Assembly (NCBI RefSeq): GCF_017916325.1
Contig: NC_090167.1
Coordinates: forward strand, 786,501-850,500
Length of the DNA stretch: 64,000 bases
Origin: Leishmania martiniquensis
Lineage: Eukaryota; Euglenozoa; Kinetoplastea; Trypanosomatida; Trypanosomatidae
Direction: 5' to 3'
Position 1 is the stretch's first letter. Each line of letters starts with the position of its first letter. Under the pieces are notes generated by a model. That model searched no databases. It was not told where the DNA came from and saw nothing but the letters and a program-made list of their open reading frames with translations. This document shows positions 21,171 to 31,393 of the stretch, piece after piece. A program made the position numbers and the translations under genes.

Positions 21171-23384
21171 TCACCGCGCCTCTGCGACGCTCGCTAAGAG
21201 GTGAACCACTTTGTCCGCCACCTCGGCCACACGGCGATCGTGTGTAGAAATGAGAACCGTCTTGTGATGAACGTCCCGAAGCTCCTCAATCGTCCGCAGC
21301 AGCACCTCTACGGCGCTCTGGTCCAGCCCAGTGGTGGGCTCATCTAGAAGGACAAGCGAGTAGCCATCTGTGCGCGCGAATACGCGCGCCAGAGCGATGC
21401 GTTGCAGTTGGCCGCCGCTAAACTGTGGGTGGTCCACGCTCTCGATGACAGTACTGAATGGGTTGCTCAGGAATCCTGAGCAACCGCTCGTCACTGCCGC
21501 GCCTGTGACACGCCGCTGCAGCTCCGCGAAGGCTGCTGCAGAAGCGGGCGAATGAGGGCCGTTGCTTAGTGGCACTGCAATCTTTGACTCACCAGCGCCA
21601 GCCGTGCAGCGGCCAAAGCCCGAAAGATCTGTCAACAAAATATTTTCCGCTACGGATCCCATGAAAATGGCGTGCTGCTGCTCCAGCAGCACGGCTCGAC
21701 GCTGCGTGCGCACTATGCCTTCGTGCGGCCGCACCAAACCGCACAGGAGCCGCAGGCAGGTGCTCTTTCCTGAGCCACTGGGTCCATAAAGAGCCGTGAT
21801 GCCCCCAACCGCAGCCGTGAAGCTCACCTTCGAGACGCCGTTATTGTGCTGGCTGCCCGTCGCCGTCCTTAGCTGCTCCTCCAAAGACGCAGCGTCGTTG
21901 CCGACCTCGCGGAAGAAGACTGGCACCGCCGGGTACGAAAAGCTGACATGCTCCAGAGCCACCGCTGCTGTGGAGGACTCCTGAACGTCGACCACAGCCA
22001 GCTTCGCGGCCGCGGTGCCGTCTTTCCCCGCGGCGACCGCGAGCGGCTCCGAGTACCAGCGTAGCATCGCATCCAGCGTCTTGAGGCGCCCAAGGGTGGC
22101 GCGCAGCTGGCTCACTGCGGAGGACAACGAGACGAGCGTGTCGACCAGCGATTGGAAGCACGCAAAGTACAAGATCGTGTGCCGCAAGTTGAGTTGGCCC
22201 CTCTGCTGGTAATAGTTCGACAGCCCAAGCGCCACGACAAGGATGAGACGGGTGAGGCCAGAGCTGACAGCGGCGTAGCCATGGATGCTGAGGCTAAGGT
22301 CGTTTGTCAGACGTCGCACCTCCGCCGATCTATTCGCCATGCGGCCCAGGACGAAATCGCTGCAGCCAAAGACGAGGACCGTCTGACAGCGCTGCAGGAT
22401 ATTCGTGATGTACGCCTGCATGCTTGCCTCCTCTGCGGTCACGCGGCTGCCCTTGCGATGCAAGGATACCCCTTGGAAAAAAAAGAGGCACTGGACGGCC
22501 ACCACACCAACTAGAATGGTCAGGGTTAGCCGATAAGAGAGGAAGAGCATCACGGCGAGGAAGCCGACGCTGTACATCACTTGCGAGAACACGTTCGTGA
22601 GCAGCTCGCCCATTGTGTCACTCAAGGCCCGTCCACTCGTGGTAATGAGCTGCGCCAGCTTCACCGAGTTCACGATTGCGACACGCTCAGGGTGTGGGGT
22701 GTGGAGGATGCGCTTCACACTATCCCTCACCAGGGCGCTTTGCGCCCCTGACCCTGCATAATATGCGGCCAGGTGAGCAAGCAGCGAGGTAAAGTGGTAG
22801 CACACAACTGCCGCGGCCATGAGAAGGCAGCGGCATAAAATGCCTTCGACGTAAGGAGATCGCCACGCCAGTGGTTCCGCATTATTGCCGACGACGGCGC
22901 CGCCGCCCAGAACAGCGAAGACGACAGGGAGTAGCGGCTTCATCATGCGCTCGCTGAGCGCCCCGAGGCCAAGGAAAGAGAGCTGGTCTTCTCCAACTCG
23001 AGTGGCATCTACGGGCATCCAGCCCCCCGACCCCGTCGGTGGTGTCGCACTAGTGTTCTCCGAAGCTTGCGGGAAGCCGCCCGAGTTCTTTGTAATTGTC
23101 TCGGTGCCGTAAGATATTATCTCCTCAGCGAGGGCGGGAATCGAAATGCTCAGCGTGGTAGCACAGGCCATGCAGAGACCGGAGATAAGAACGGCGCGCT
23201 GCTGGGATGTCATGTATCGGTAGGCAAAGCGCAGCAGCTGTCGCATGCCGCCACACTCATCCGCCGGGACCGCTGTGGTGGGCGACATTGCTGGTGCCGA
23301 TGAAGTGAACTCTGGGAGATTCGCGGCAGACACCGCAAGAAGTACCGCATCCGTGCAGCAGATGCCAGTGGAAAGGTGCACCAT
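21171..23384 (-). CDS. ABC half-transporter (TMD-NBD, ABCB-like)
   Basis: The product is 737 residues from the ATG at 23384. The first 440 residues hold about five to six membrane spans (around 63-90, 150-166, 180-210, 265-303, 370-392 and 403-425). The rest is one ATPase domain with a full set of motifs: Walker A GPSGSGKST (534-542), Q-loop glutamines at 569-570, signature FSGGQ (655-659), Walker B LVLLDE (677-682) with the catalytic glutamate, a D-loop, and the switch histidine in STHD (714-715). TMD-then-NBD order in one half unit is the ABCB/TAP-type exporter layout; it should work as a dimer. The ATPase domain has an insert of about 60 residues between the Q-loop and the signature. No mitochondrial presequence is evident, and substrate and membrane cannot be told from sequence. 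The gene sits inside the segment bracketed by the two 890 bp repeats. Confidence 0.9.
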   Translation of the reverse strand: MVHLSTGICCTDAVLLAVSAANLPEFTSSAPAMSPTTAVPADECGGMRQLLRFAYRYMTSQQRAVLISGLCMACATTLSISIPALAEEIISYGTETITKNSGGFPQASENTSATPPTGSGGWMPVDATRVGEDQLSFLGLGALSERMMKPLLPVVFAVLGGGAVVGNNAEPLAWRSPYVEGILCRCLLMAAAVVCYHFTSLLAHLAAYYAGSGAQSALVRDSVKRILHTPHPERVAIVNSVKLAQLITTSGRALSDTMGELLTNVFSQVMYSVGFLAVMLFLSYRLTLTILVGVVAVQCLFFFQGVSLHRKGSRVTAEEASMQAYITNILQRCQTVLVFGCSDFVLGRMANRSAEVRRLTNDLSLSIHGYAAVSSGLTRLILVVALGLSNYYQQRGQLNLRHTILYFACFQSLVDTLVSLSSAVSQLRATLGRLKTLDAMLRWYSEPLAVAAGKDGTAAAKLAVVDVQESSTAAVALEHVSFSYPAVPVFFREVGNDAASLEEQLRTATGSQHNNGVSKVSFTAAVGGITALYGPSGSGKSTCLRLLCGLVRPHEGIVRTQRRAVLLEQQHAIFMGSVAENILLTDLSGFGRCTAGAGESKIAVPLSNGPHSPASAAAFAELQRRVTGAAVTSGCSGFLSNPFSTVIESVDHPQFSGGQLQRIALARVFARTDGYSLVLLDEPTTGLDQSAVEVLLRTIEELRDVHHKTVLISTHDRRVAEVADKVVHLLASVAEAR

Positions 23385-26300
23385 CCGAAATTAGCGCGCA
23401 CAGAGCATACAAGGACGACCAAATGGATGCACAGAGAGGGAAAAAAGGGGGGCCAATGAGCAGAGGAGAGCAAGCGGTTGAGAATGAGTGGCGTGAATGA
23501 ATGGAGTGTGTGCGTCCAGCGGAGGTGTCTCGTTCACCCGGCAGCCGGCGAAGCGGCGACGCCAACGCAAGACAGAAGAAAGAATGCGTCGCCAAAGCAA
23601 TGTGAACGAGACCCTTCGTTCATGCCTGTAGGCGAGTGCAGCATGCAGAGATGCGGGGTTGTAGAGGATGCTCGTGCTACGGCAGTAAACAAAGAGAAAA
23701 CAAAGCGAAGCTCCCAATGGTGCCACGTGCGGCACATGTCCATTTTTTCATCGCCCTTTCGCCCAGTCATTGTCTCCCCCAATGGCGGAGGTCCACTGCA
23801 TCTGGCAGCCGTGCTCGCAGCTCGCGTTCCCTAGAAAACGGGGTGGCATGGCCGCAACCTCCTCACAGTCCTTTTCTCAGCTGAAAGCCGCACCCCGAGG
23901 GCAAAGAGGAGAGAGGGGCGGAGATGGCATCAGTGGGAAGAGGCAGTCCGTAAATTTGTCTGGGCGCGCTTGCAAACGCACGCTCGCGGCACAAGCCAAT
24001 CCCCGGCTGCGGGCCCGCGACATAGCGTTTCACGGTCAAAAAAATGAGTGAAACGCACATTGCGGCGACGCTGCCAGAACTGTCTGTCGCGCTGGCCTGT
24101 GGAGTGCGTCAGTGTGCCCGGTATATATATCTCAGCCTTTCACTAGAGAAGTAAACAATTAAGCTGCATTCCCTCGCTTCTTCACCAGCCGGACCCGACT
24201 GACCCAACGTGTCCACCGAGGCGTATTCCCCTCGCCTCCCCTCCCCCCTCTCTCCCTAACTCAGCCCCATCGCTAACATCTGCCTTTCCCCCTCGCACGC
24301 ACGTCGGCCCATACAACTAAGAAGGCGCCCACAACGACGAGTTGGTGACAAGGAGTGAGATGAAGTCAGCAAACGGCATCGCTTCCATTCCGCCATCCAC
24401 CACCTCTACACCTGCCCGCCTCCATTCCTCCTCTCAGTGCCCACAACTCATAGAAAAGCCGCCAGAAGCGGAACGTTCGCAGAGGGCTCGACAGCATCCC
24501 AGCAGCTGCACACAACGTCCGTTGGTATCTGTACACACACACACACGAGCACGTACAAGCACCTCCGTTCCTTCGTCGACGTGAGAAAGAGGGGGGAGAT
24601 GGAGAGAGAAACGAAGCAAGGGCGAGAAGACCTGCACGCTCGTGGCCCCCTCAGCTCGTCAGACTGCTGCGCGGTGCGGTCAACATGGCTGCACACGCCG
24701 AGGCTAGGCTGGCAGGAATAGAGCACAGCGCATCCAAGACACGAGATGCGCGGATATGCTATGTGTCCGTATGCTGGCGAGAGTAAGGAGCTCCAGGCCC
24801 TTCCAGCCTCCAGCTTCAGTGGGCTGAAGTCATGAAGAGGGGGGTCGATATGCCAGAACTGACTCTGGAGACGCGGACAGTGGAAGCAGCAAGCAAAGAG
24901 AAGCAAGCAAGAGGGCGCTGAGGCCCCTTCTTGGACACAATGGGAGCTCGAGCCGGCACGTGTGCTCGGAGCAAAGCTATCCCCTTCGCTGGGTAAAGAA
25001 AACGCGATGACTCCCCCACCGCGCTGCACCGCTGTGCCGCCAGAAATGCGCGTGTAAAGAGGCAGAGGACGTAAAACAAAAGGCTGCCTATTTTGGGGGG
25101 TGGGAGGGGGAGGGGAGGTTGTCGCTGCCATAACGGCTCCGCTCACGTGCTGCAGCAGACAGAAACACTTTGAAGAAGACCGAGAGAGAGAACGACAATG
25201 CGGAGCGAGCGAAAACACATTCGCAGCCTTCGCGTTCCCCAACGTCGCCACTGGAGAGTGAAACGGGAAAGGGGGACGAGGTGGAGAGCAGTAGAGAACG
25301 GAAATGGCACGCTCACTCAGACTCTGGCGCTATCACAAGTTGCACGTGTGTACTCGTTCACGTGAATCTCTGAAGAAGGAGGATGGCAGGCGCAAGTACA
25401 CCACAGCAGAGGAAGAACGAGCAGATGAAGGCAATGCGGCAAGCCGACAAACAGCTGGCGCACTAAAACATACGTGCGAGAAAGCAACGAGCACGGCACA
25501 CGCGGCGCAAAGGGTTAAAAGCCGGAGAACGGTGGAGACGCCGGCACAGCCCACAGCACGAAGCCAACGGAGGCCAACAGAGGAGAAAGCGAGTTTGCCC
25601 CATTATCTGTTCGGCGTGTTCATCCCCGGTGCCACACCGCGCACGAGTCGAAGGCGACGTGGCCTCCGCCATGCCACACAGGCCCCATCGCCTCGTGGCG
25701 CGCAGCAGCCGGATGGGCACGCGCTGCAGCAGTGCGCCAGCTCAGTCCCCTGAGCTCGGACCCTTGTATCGAGCTCGACACACGTACGCCCCACAGGCCG
25801 CCTCTCAGCGGCTCAAATGGTGCCACCCAGCCTTGGGCGCATCACCCCCCCCAAGGGGCGGCTAGGGCCCCCACGCCAGTAGGCAGAGTGGTGGCCGAGC
25901 GACCTTGACGCTTTGCCCGGCATGCGGGTTGTACCAGCCTGCTCCATGTCGCAGGGCGCTCTGACGCAACGCCGTCCAGGACCCGGCCGCCAGCATCCGT
26001 AGCGGCGCATCGCTCTGGCCTCCCTGCGTCGTAGGCATTGGGCCCTGTCACCACCAGAAGAGGCTCAGCCTTCGGCCGGGGTCGGCGGGCTGCCTCAATC
26101 CCTCCAGCACAGAATCTGGTAATGCACCCCGAAGATTCTCCGCACGCAGAGGTGAGGCTGCACCTCCCCACCACCACCACCACGTTGCCATGCGCGACAA
26201 AGCGCCCATGAACACAAGACGGGTGGGAGCAGAGCGTTCAGAGAGGAGAGCGCAAAGATGAGGTCAGCGCTTATCTTCTCGCAGAAAAGAAGTCCCGATG

Positions 26301-26893
26301 CATCATGGGAATGCCGACACAGAGAAACAGGTGACGCACGCAATGCCAGGGCGCACCACGCACGCAAAGCCCGCAGAGCCTCATCCCCTTCTCCCTCCCA
26401 TACACGCACACGCAGGCACACACATACACACACACACACAAACATGCACAGGAGCACACGCATACGCACTTGGACAAGAGAAGAGAGGGAGAAAGGGAGC
26501 CCAGCATGCTTCGCTCCACGAGCGCACTACACCAGCACGCCTGCACAGGGACATATTACGCGCATATGTTTGTTGTGCATGCGCCTCCTTCCGCATTCTC
26601 CTCGGCATCAATTGGGGGGACGACATAGTCAGCCAGGGCCTTGGCATTCACCGTGCCCATACATCCTGCCTCGCAGTGCTACCTTACCGTTTCTTGTCAC
26701 TCCTGGGTGTCAAGAGGGGCGTCGAATGTTCGCGTAATCGCATCCGTTGGCTTCGCTCTTGCCCTCCCTAAGTTCCACGCTCGAAGCCGGCGCCGAACGA
26801 CTTCGCCCCAGAGCGTAGTTCCGCCCATGCGCACTTTGCCCTGCCCCTTCTACCTGCCTGCCAGGCTGCCTCCCACCCCCCAGGCCTACGGTC
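23385..26893. other. long intergenic spacer containing repeat copy 2
   Basis: This 3.5 kb spacer between the phosphopantetheine adenylyltransferase gene and the ABC transporter gene includes repeat copy 2 (25579-26468). Next to the ABC gene (23385-24330) it is mixed sequence. At 24448-25251 a 267-codon minus-strand frame is open, Ser/Cys/Leu-rich and without recognisable domains. At 26640-26893 it is pyrimidine-rich on the plus strand. No confident gene was seen. Confidence 0.5.
25579..26468. repeat. 890 bp direct repeat, copy 2
   Basis: Same sequence and orientation as 11212-12101 over 890 bp; the open frames inside match residue for residue on both strands. It lies downstream of the phosphopantetheine adenylyltransferase gene in transcription order, so it may be part of that gene's 3' UTR, as copy 1 may be for RAB2. 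Left flank CCAAC and right flank CTTGG differ from those of copy 1. Confidence 0.95.
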
Positions 26894-27892
26894 TTAATCC
26901 TCCTGCGCCTGGAACCCTCGCAAGGCGGTGGAGCAGATCACCTTTCCAGAGGGCGATCGCACCTCCGGAATAAAAATTCCGGCCATCGGAGCCAAGCCGC
27001 CGTTTGCTGCACGCATCTCATTGATGACGCCGAGCGAGTTCCGAGTCTCTGGCGACACCACCAGCGCCTCCACCTCCGGGATGCTCTTAGTCCCTCCACT
27101 GACCTCAGAGATGGACGCCAGGTCCAGTTCCAGGTCCGGTCGCATCTTGCGCAAGAACCGCGTCACATTCTCCATGCGCTCCTCCATCGACTGAAGTGAC
27201 TCGGCGAACTTCTTGCGCGCCAAGAGTGATGCATCCGTCACGCCAACGCGCAACTTATCCATCGCATGCAGCGCGGCCGTCGAGAGCAGCACTTTGTGGC
27301 CAGAGTGGAAGTGGTCAAACGTCCCGCCGACAGCGACGTACTTGTAGGTTGGCTGAAACCCTTCCGCGTCTCGCATGAAGCTCTTGTCCACCAGCCTCTG
27401 ATGTCGCAGCAGAGTAGCGACGTCCTCGTACATATCAAGCCCATCGCATCTGCTCCATTGGTTTTCAATAACCTGCTGATGCCGCTTCGGCAGTGCAGAG
27501 GAAGAGGAGGCCTCAGAGACGTGAATGACTTCCTCAATAGCGGTCTTATGCGCTGGCTCCTTCATTGTGCCTATGACAGGAATGATGCTGATAGAGAGCT
27601 GCGGGCACACCTCGAGAGCAGCACTGTACAGGTACACACTGTGCTCGAGGAAGGTGCTCCGGTGCTGATTGTGGATGGCGAGATAGACGTCGACGCCGCC
27701 GCCATTGCCGCACTGCAGCTCCGTGCGTGAGCAACGGTAGCTCACCGGCTCTGGCGCAGCCGAGACACTGCTGGGCGCAGTAGCGCCGTGGCTCGCGACC
27801 GGCGCCAGTGCTGAGCGGATGAGATACGAAACCAGCGACTTGGCATTTACTTCCTTCCCATGAGCAGTCGAAAGAAGCACTGAAGGCGCCAT
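26894..27892 (-). CDS. phosphopantetheine adenylyltransferase (PPAT), CoA biosynthesis
   Basis: The product is 332 residues from the ATG at 27892. The C-terminal half (about 185-332) is the nucleotidyltransferase domain: VAVGGTFDHFHSGHK contains the HxGH signature (HSGH, 196-199), and STALRG (321-326) fills the place of the ISSTxIR motif that closes the active site. PPAT transfers AMP from ATP to 4'-phosphopantetheine to give dephospho-CoA, the fourth step of CoA synthesis. The N-terminal 180 residues are weakly conserved but include folded-looking segments (VDVYLAIHNQH and SVYLYSAALEVCPQLSISIIPVIG), as in the N-terminal extension of animal CoA synthase and yeast Cab4. There is no dephospho-CoA kinase domain, so that step must be encoded elsewhere. 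The frame is open upstream of this ATG, but only from a GTG. Confidence 0.88.
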   Translation of the reverse strand: MAPSVLLSTAHGKEVNAKSLVSYLIRSALAPVASHGATAPSSVSAAPEPVSYRCSRTELQCGNGGGVDVYLAIHNQHRSTFLEHSVYLYSAALEVCPQLSISIIPVIGTMKEPAHKTAIEEVIHVSEASSSSALPKRHQQVIENQWSRCDGLDMYEDVATLLRHQRLVDKSFMRDAEGFQPTYKYVAVGGTFDHFHSGHKVLLSTAALHAMDKLRVGVTDASLLARKKFAESLQSMEERMENVTRFLRKMRPDLELDLASISEVSGGTKSIPEVEALVVSPETRNSLGVINEMRAANGGLAPMAGIFIPEVRSPSGKVICSTALRGFQAQED

Positions 27893-28761
27893 CTTTTGCA
27901 GGCGGTGGCAGATGCGTAGGCGTCGTGATGGCTGCAGTTCGCACGCACAGCCGAAAGGATCGCTTCTTCGACGTCGTTCAGAGTGGCGGCAGAAGAGGCA
28001 GCAAGAGCGGAAAAGGGCGATGCGGCGAGCCCACGCAAGCTCCTTTGCTGATGCCACTGCAGCGGTAAAGAGGTCAACGCAAACAGAGAAGTACGGCGCC
28101 CCTCGCCGGAGAACAATATGTGCGTTGATTCGACTATTCGAAGGAGATAACGTGCGAAACTGCAGTCACTTTTCCACCGAAAGACGCATTGATTTGTGTG
28201 TGTGCGTGTGTGTGTTCGTGTATGTGCGCGCCTTGCGTGGTTTCCAAGACGGAACGAGCACTGCGGCCTTCAGCACAGCTGACAGAGCTCCCAGTGGTGA
28301 TGTGACGCTTCAGAGAAGCAAACGAGGGAAGCGAAGGTGAAGGCGAGCATCCTGACAAAAACAGCTGCGCGCATGAGAACGGTGCAGCAGAGAGGAGAGG
28401 GAGGAGAGGCGGTACACTTTCTCCCTCCGTCACCACCTTCCACATTCTCAGAAAGCGCTAGATGCTGCTTGAGCGCTCAACTTGAACTGTAAACCAGCCA
28501 CTGCGGCAGTGGTATCTGTGGAGCCGTGGCGGCGCAGTGTTCTTGACATCTCATCCTAACAGGCGCACGCATGTAAAGAAAAGGGGGCGACCCCCTGTCC
28601 CTCTCTCCAGCAGCGTTCGCCGATGCACTTCTGCTTTGGTTGAATACGTGTGAAGAGGGGGCTACAGAGGAGCCCAGCTACACCGGCAGAGCCTGTACCT
28701 CAAATCAGGTGCCATTGTCGCAGCTGCACACGCACATAGACACACACACACTTACGCAGGC
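27893..28761. other. intergenic spacer, no gene seen
   Basis: The spacer lies between the ADAT3-like and PPAT genes. It contains a GT run (28195-28222), a purine run (28390-28410) and a CA run near the ADAT3 stop (28726-28752). No gene was recognised. Confidence 0.55.
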
Positions 28762-30426
28762 CTACACGACCAAAGGCGCGCCGTGTACCTCGCTTCCAAG
28801 CCAGTGGCGCTGCAGCTGTTTGTACCGTTCCGCCGCCTCCGTGCACTCGAATACACTGAAGTGGTGATTCAGCGAAGCGATCGAATGCACGTGATAGCGA
28901 CCGCCAAGACCTCCGTGCACTGCATTTCGAAAGAGGAAAAAAACGCGCTGAATACGACTGTGCACCAGCGCCATGGCACACATGACGCACGGCTCATGCG
29001 TCACATAAAGGTCCAGCCCGTTCGCCAGATAAGCACGGGAACTATCCACGTGGCGCTCACTCTTACCAGTGATCGAACTGCTGGGCCTCGGCACGGAGCT
29101 TCCCGATGGGGCGGGTGCATCAGCCAGGTCGCCAGAAAGCCGTGACTCCTGCCGCAGGTCCTCTTCGTGTTTCTGTGCGGCGGCGAGCTGCTTCAGCGCG
29201 TACATGACAGGGTGCTCCAGGGTTAGGCATGGTCGCTGTGGTGCTGCTGCAAGCTGCTGCTCCCATGAAGCGTCGTCCTTGCCGCGCGCGGCTTCTTCAA
29301 AGACACCGCAATACGGTGCTGCGGCAACCGGGTTGTCCACTCGCATGGATGTGCATCCGGAACTCGTTGCCAAAACTCGCCCCGTGGAAGGGTCGATCAC
29401 GACAGCCACGATGTCGAGCAGCCCGCGCGGCTCTTCCTCCCCGACGGGCGCTTCTTCAGTCCCCGTAACTTCTGGCGACGGCGCGACTTGCGAGGAGTTG
29501 CCCGCCTTACTCGCCAAAGAAAGCTCTCTGACTTTCAGATGTTCGCTGCGAGCCTCACAGACACGGCGCATACCCCAGCAGAGGGGAAAAACATGCCTCA
29601 TCATGTTCTTGGACACCTCTGTCGTCCAAGCAGCCGACGGCAGACTTGGAGCATGAGGGCGCGGCACGGCGAGCGGCCATAGGCGATTCGCGCATGCCCA
29701 CTTCTCCCAATCCGACTTCGGGGCAGTCGCTGATACAGGCACTATTCGAAAAGCGAGAGGCTCGCACAGAGCAGCAGCTGAGGCAGGTTTGGCACCGTCT
29801 CCTGCGAAAAAGACGCTCGGCGCCAACGTACAGCCTTCTGTGGCGCCGTCGAGGTTCTCGATGTCGACTGCTTCATGGGTGGTGACGCCCACTGCGAGGT
29901 TTCCAGCTGCCACAGCAGAGGCGGTCTCCACGAATCTGAGAAGCTGCGCCGTTCTGGAGGCCGAGGAGCAGTCGCTGGAGAGAAGCCTTAGAACCTGGTT
30001 AGCATCTAGCGACTCGTCCGCTGGCGTCAGAGACCACGGAGAGTGGTTGGTCAAGGAGGTGCATCCACAGTCGAATGCACTGGAGCTGTTGCAAGCCGCG
30101 CTGACTGCGTGGCGTGAAGATGAATCGCCTCTCGGAACAGGTGGCGTCCGCGCGATGATGCCCCTCTCGAGCGGCTGAAGTATGAGGAGAAGCTCCAGGC
30201 CCGGGGAGCAAGCGGTAGGCGATGCAGATTGGGCCGGTAAGCCAGGCTTGGGAGCAGCACAGTGGCGCGGTCGCAGCCGCTTCAAGTGCCCGCCCTCAGT
30301 GGTGTCTAAGGGGAAGTGCCTATTAGCCGCCTGCAAGAGCGCCTGTGCGTGCTTCGGCTCTGGCACAACGAGGACCAGCGCTGGTGTACATGTGATCGGT
30401 GGCTCCGGTGCCACGATCTCTCGCAT
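28762..30426 (-). CDS. ADAT3: ADAT3-like subunit of tRNA wobble adenosine deaminase
   Basis: The product is 554 residues from the ATG at 30426. The deaminase domain is at the C-terminus (about 335-540). The first zinc site reads HPV (405-407) where active deaminases have HAE, followed by the second site PCVMC (479-483) in the context EPCVMCAMALVHSRIQRVFF. HPV with loss of the catalytic glutamate is the hallmark of ADAT3/Tad3, the non-catalytic partner of ADAT2, which together make inosine at tRNA position 34. The N-terminal 330 residues are long and low in conservation, with a possible tRNA-binding part; yeast Tad3 is much shorter (about 320 residues). In trypanosomes ADAT2/3 has also been linked to cytidine deamination. 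There is an insert between the two zinc sites (about 420-465) rich in Ser, Pro and charged residues. Confidence 0.88.
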   Translation of the reverse strand: MREIVAPEPPITCTPALVLVVPEPKHAQALLQAANRHFPLDTTEGGHLKRLRPRHCAAPKPGLPAQSASPTACSPGLELLLILQPLERGIIARTPPVPRGDSSSRHAVSAACNSSSAFDCGCTSLTNHSPWSLTPADESLDANQVLRLLSSDCSSASRTAQLLRFVETASAVAAGNLAVGVTTHEAVDIENLDGATEGCTLAPSVFFAGDGAKPASAAALCEPLAFRIVPVSATAPKSDWEKWACANRLWPLAVPRPHAPSLPSAAWTTEVSKNMMRHVFPLCWGMRRVCEARSEHLKVRELSLASKAGNSSQVAPSPEVTGTEEAPVGEEEPRGLLDIVAVVIDPSTGRVLATSSGCTSMRVDNPVAAAPYCGVFEEAARGKDDASWEQQLAAAPQRPCLTLEHPVMYALKQLAAAQKHEEDLRQESRLSGDLADAPAPSGSSVPRPSSSITGKSERHVDSSRAYLANGLDLYVTHEPCVMCAMALVHSRIQRVFFLFRNAVHGGLGGRYHVHSIASLNHHFSVFECTEAAERYKQLQRHWLGSEVHGAPLVV

Positions 30427-31393
30427 AGGCGCGTACTGCAGCGACGAAGGCCAACAACAAGCAATAAAATAAAATAATAAAAGGGGGCGTCAAATCGGAG
30501 CTGATTCTCTCTCGTTTGTGTTCGAATTGCGTGTAGGTGACTGAGCAGTCCTGCGCTGCCGTGGGAATTCGTGCGTGCGAGTGGCGGGGTGAGCGCGTGC
30601 ACACACACACACATAAAAGGTAAAAAAAAAGCATGGGAGTCGATAGAGAGAGAAGAGAGTGAGGATGAAGATACACTAAAGTCATGATGATGTCGGCACC
30701 ATTTATGTTCTGCGCCTGCTCCCTCGCTCTCCCGCAGCGCGTTCTCTCGCCATGCAGCGCTTTGACCCTTCGGGGGGGCGAGACTGTCGTGTGACAGAAG
30801 AGCCGCAGTATTTTTCTATGGCGCGTTTCGTTTTCCATGGCGAATGTGCATCACACACGACACGTACGCGGACAGAACTTATGCCTATCGTTCACTGCCA
30901 CAACCGCAATTACACGAAGAAGGCAAAGCACAAAGAGACTGATGAGACGAAGGCCTCAATGCCATCAACAGCTATCGTACGCCCCTCATTTAGGCGAGAG
31001 GACATCTAGAGTACGGTGATGATCCCATAGCGAAGCATGCGCACCTGGAGACTTGAATTAATTGCGTCACTGAGCAGCAAGGTGTGTCAAAGATTGCTAG
31101 GGGGGGAGTCACACATGTGGTGGGGTCGGGGATGCAGTATGACGTGAGTCCCCTTTGCCGTATCTGCTGGAAAGCTCGTGCGCGAACCGCGCCTAACCTT
31201 CTAAATCATGTCCACACACGCACACGCAAAAGTCGAGAAGTAGCGGGTTGTTGCCATTTACGTGCGCCACAGACTACCGAATGACCTCAAATCTCTGGGG
31301 CCCTTGGCCTCGCGTCACCGAGCCACGCTCAGCAGGGGGCGAAAGCATCGGTGCATGAAGGTGTGCAGTGCCGCGCACACGCTTATACGGCCT
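30427..31393. other. intergenic spacer, no gene seen
   Basis: The spacer lies between the N6AMT1-like and ADAT3-like genes. Next to the ADAT3 start there is an AT-rich stretch (30455-30485), a CA run (30599-30614) and a purine run (30640-30670). The left part (31100-31390) is GC-richer mixed sequence. No gene was seen. Confidence 0.55.
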
